Part shown: one piece after another, positions 4,741 to 6,128 of the stretch | Position numbering within the stretch: position 1 is the stretch's first letter | How the letters are laid out: every line of letters starts with the position of its first letter | NCBI GenBank assembly: GCA_016218905.1 | Contig: JACRCS010000376.1 | Coordinates: forward strand, 1-6,128 | Source: Deltaproteobacteria bacterium | GTDB taxonomy: Bacteria; Desulfobacterota_C; Deferrisomatia; Deferrisomatales; JACRMM01 | DNA length: 6,128 nucleotides | Direction: 5' to 3' | The notes under the pieces: generated by a model | Database searches by the model: none | Told to the model about the DNA's origin: nothing | What the model saw: the letters and a program-made list of their open reading frames with translations, nothing else | Translations under genes and position numbers: made by a program

Positions 4741-5850
4741 TCAGAGTAAGCGCGGGGAGGCGCTGGACCGGGTGAGCTGCTCGGTCGGATCGAGGGCCTC
4801 GCGCGGGATGGCCCGTTTCGACCGACCGTAGACATCGAGAGCCCACAGGGCGCAGGCGGCCACCACGGGCCCAATGAACACGCCGGCGAAGCCGAACACC
4901 TCGAGCCCGCCGAAGATCGCGATCAGCGCGATCAGCGGGTGCATGTCGTCCTGCGAGCCCTGTACCCACGGCCGAACGATGTTGTCGGAGAGGCCGATGA
5001 GGACCCCGCTCGCGCCCATGACGATGCCGCTCACCGGGTGGCCGGTGGCAAACAGGTAGATCGTCGCGCCTGCCGTCACCGGTGCGGTCCCGAACATCGG
5101 GATGAAGGAGAGCAGGAAGGCGAACGTGCCCCACACGAAGGGGCCGGGCACGCCGAGAATGAACAGCACCACGATGCACAAGCCCGACTGCACGGCACCC
5201 GTCAGAGCTGAGCCGAGTATGGCGCCCTTGACCGTGGCGTGCACCGACGAGAACAGCGCGTCGACGTCCAGGGCCGAAAACGGAAGCAGCGCGGACAGGC
5301 GCCTGGCCACGGCCTTGCCGTCGCGCAAGGAGAAGTAGAGACCGATTACGAAGAGAAACGAGGCCAGCACCAGCTGCGGCGTGCCGTAAGCAAGTCCGCC
5401 CAGGATCTCGGCCAGCTTCTTGCCCCCCTCCTGGGCGCTCGTGACGAGAGTCTCCCTGAGCTTCTCGGGAGAGGTCTCGAGGCCCACGGTCTGGAGGAGT
5501 CCGCCCAGGCGCACGAGCTGCCGGACCACCCAGTCACTGATATCGACGATCTTCTGGTCGAAGTCGCTCGAGAAGAAGGTCCGTACGGAGCGAATGGCCA
5601 TGAACACGACGAAGGAGAGCGGTAGGAACACGACGAGGATGGAGCCGGCCGTCACGAGCACGGGAGCGAGGGCGGCGCGTTTGCCCAGCCGCTTCTCGAG
5701 CCTCGTGAGCAGTGGGTAGAGCAGGATGGCGAACAAGGTCGAGACGAACACCGGCAGCGCCACGCCGCGGACCATCCAGAAGAAGAGGAGCAACGAGCTG
5801 GCGATGACGAGAAGGGCCAGGCGACGAATCGGAAGCGGAATGGGGCTCAT
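4741..5850 (-). CDS. AI-2E/PerM-family membrane transporter
   Basis: Counted from the ATG at 5850 the protein has 369 residues, usual for the AI-2E transporter family (PF01594; YdiK, PerM, TqsA). Hydrophobic segments lie at about 10-28, 29-48, 61-86, 154-173, 206-233, 236-262, 267-287 and 303-340. A soluble, helical stretch (88-150) sits between the third and fourth, as the family shows. Signature motifs in the second half are YFSLRDG (172-178), FAFLLSFIPMFGT (243-254), SDNIVRPWVQG (288-298), MHPLIALIAIFGGLEVFG (303-320) and FAGVFIGP (321-328). Family members export small signals or ions, and some act as Na+/H+ antiporters, so the substrate cannot be read from sequence. An in-frame TTG at 5880 would add ten residues. 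The ATG is preferred because the hydrophobic start follows directly and an AGG lies about eight bases before it. It follows the small gene at 5899-6114 by 48 bp on the same strand, so co-transcription is likely. Confidence 0.9.
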   Translation of the reverse strand: MSPIPLPIRRLALLVIASSLLLFFWMVRGVALPVFVSTLFAILLYPLLTRLEKRLGKRAALAPVLVTAGSILVVFLPLSFVVFMAIRSVRTFFSSDFDQKIVDISDWVVRQLVRLGGLLQTVGLETSPEKLRETLVTSAQEGGKKLAEILGGLAYGTPQLVLASFLFVIGLYFSLRDGKAVARRLSALLPFSALDVDALFSSVHATVKGAILGSALTGAVQSGLCIVVLFILGVPGPFVWGTFAFLLSFIPMFGTAPVTAGATIYLFATGHPVSGIVMGASGVLIGLSDNIVRPWVQGSQDDMHPLIALIAIFGGLEVFGFAGVFIGPVVAACALWALDVYGRSKRAIPREALDPTEQLTRSSASPRLL

Positions 5851-5898
5851 GGCGTGCCTGGTGTCCCTCTCCGGCGGCAACGGGCTCCGCTCGCGGCG

Positions 5899-6114
5899 CT
5901 ATTTGTCGCCGGGGGGATCATTCTTGTCTTCTCCACCGAGCTTCACTCGCTGGGGATGGGCAGCTCGTTCATCCAGGGCCGCGAGCACTTGATCCGGATT
6001 CATGGACTGCTGCAACACCGCCGCGTCGGGATCGTGGCGGTTGATGACATCCGGCAAGTCGCGCCTCAGCTCTTCCATCAGATCGATGAGCTTGGCGGTC
6101 TTCTGTTCGGTCAT
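5899..6114 (-). CDS. Small charged protein of unknown function
   Basis: This 71-residue protein starts at the ATG at 6114. A TTG directly before it, at 6117, would add one residue. GAAAG lies several bases upstream and is a weak ribosome-binding site. The first half is helical and amphipathic (KTAKLIDLMEELRRDLPDVI, residues 6-25). A second predicted helix covers DQVLAALDERAA (40-51). The end is polar and disordered-looking (GGEDKNDPPGDK). There is no membrane segment, Cys or recognisable domain, so a small cytosolic helical protein or adaptor is likely. It is the upstream partner of the AI-2E-family transporter gene and probably shares its transcript. That might hint at a role with the transporter, but nothing in the sequence shows it. 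Base composition agrees with the neighbours. It may be the first gene of the operon, since the window ends 14 bp before its start. Confidence 0.6.
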   Translation of the reverse strand: MTEQKTAKLIDLMEELRRDLPDVINRHDPDAAVLQQSMNPDQVLAALDERAAHPQRVKLGGEDKNDPPGDK

Positions 6115-6128
6115 CAACGTTACTTTCA

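Overview
This is a GC-rich window (roughly two-thirds G+C by eye) with tightly packed genes, TTG and GTG start candidates, and gene types common in uncultured soil or sediment bacteria. The gene mix would fit Acidobacteriota, Myxococcota or a similar high-GC Gram-negative phylum. Nothing in the window fixes the phylum, so this is only an inference. I see no tRNA, rRNA, CRISPR array, insertion sequence or phage gene.

Left part (1-1740). A four-helix membrane protein enters from the left edge on the + strand. Two gene relics follow it. One is the last ~34 codons of a lipocalin (Blc type) on the - strand, lying tail-to-tail over the end of the membrane protein gene. The other is the first ~47 codons of an NAD(P)-binding SDR on the + strand. 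A complete atypical SDR (NAD(P)-binding Rossmann protein) comes next, with a strong Shine-Dalgarno sequence. A short - strand ORF, possibly another relic, lies beyond it. This stretch looks like an old recombination or deletion scar around one intact gene.

Centre (1741-4541). On the - strand, a YcaO-family ATP-dependent peptide-backbone-modifying enzyme and a TfuA-like protein form a translationally coupled pair: the YcaO stop and the TfuA start share TTGA. In characterised systems this pair installs thioamides, for example thioglycine in methyl-coenzyme M reductase and the thioamides of thioviridamide-type peptides. No convincing precursor peptide is next to it. A 126-residue + strand protein of unknown function converges on the pair and overlaps the end of tfuA by 14 bp. 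Its layout (GPSPGSY early, a single Cys in GGRNCL, then a hydrophobic C-terminal strand) recalls small L,D-transpeptidase-like proteins. It has its own candidate promoter with a G/C hairpin inside it.

Right part (4741-6114). On the - strand, a small charged protein of unknown function is followed after 48 bp by an AI-2E/PerM-family membrane transporter, probably as one operon. About 190-210 bp of non-coding or weakly coding sequence separates the transporter from ycaO. This gap is the natural place for the ycaO-tfuA promoter or a short precursor gene.

The most interesting element is the orphan ycaO-tfuA pair with its unknown substrate, together with the uncharacterised convergent neighbour.
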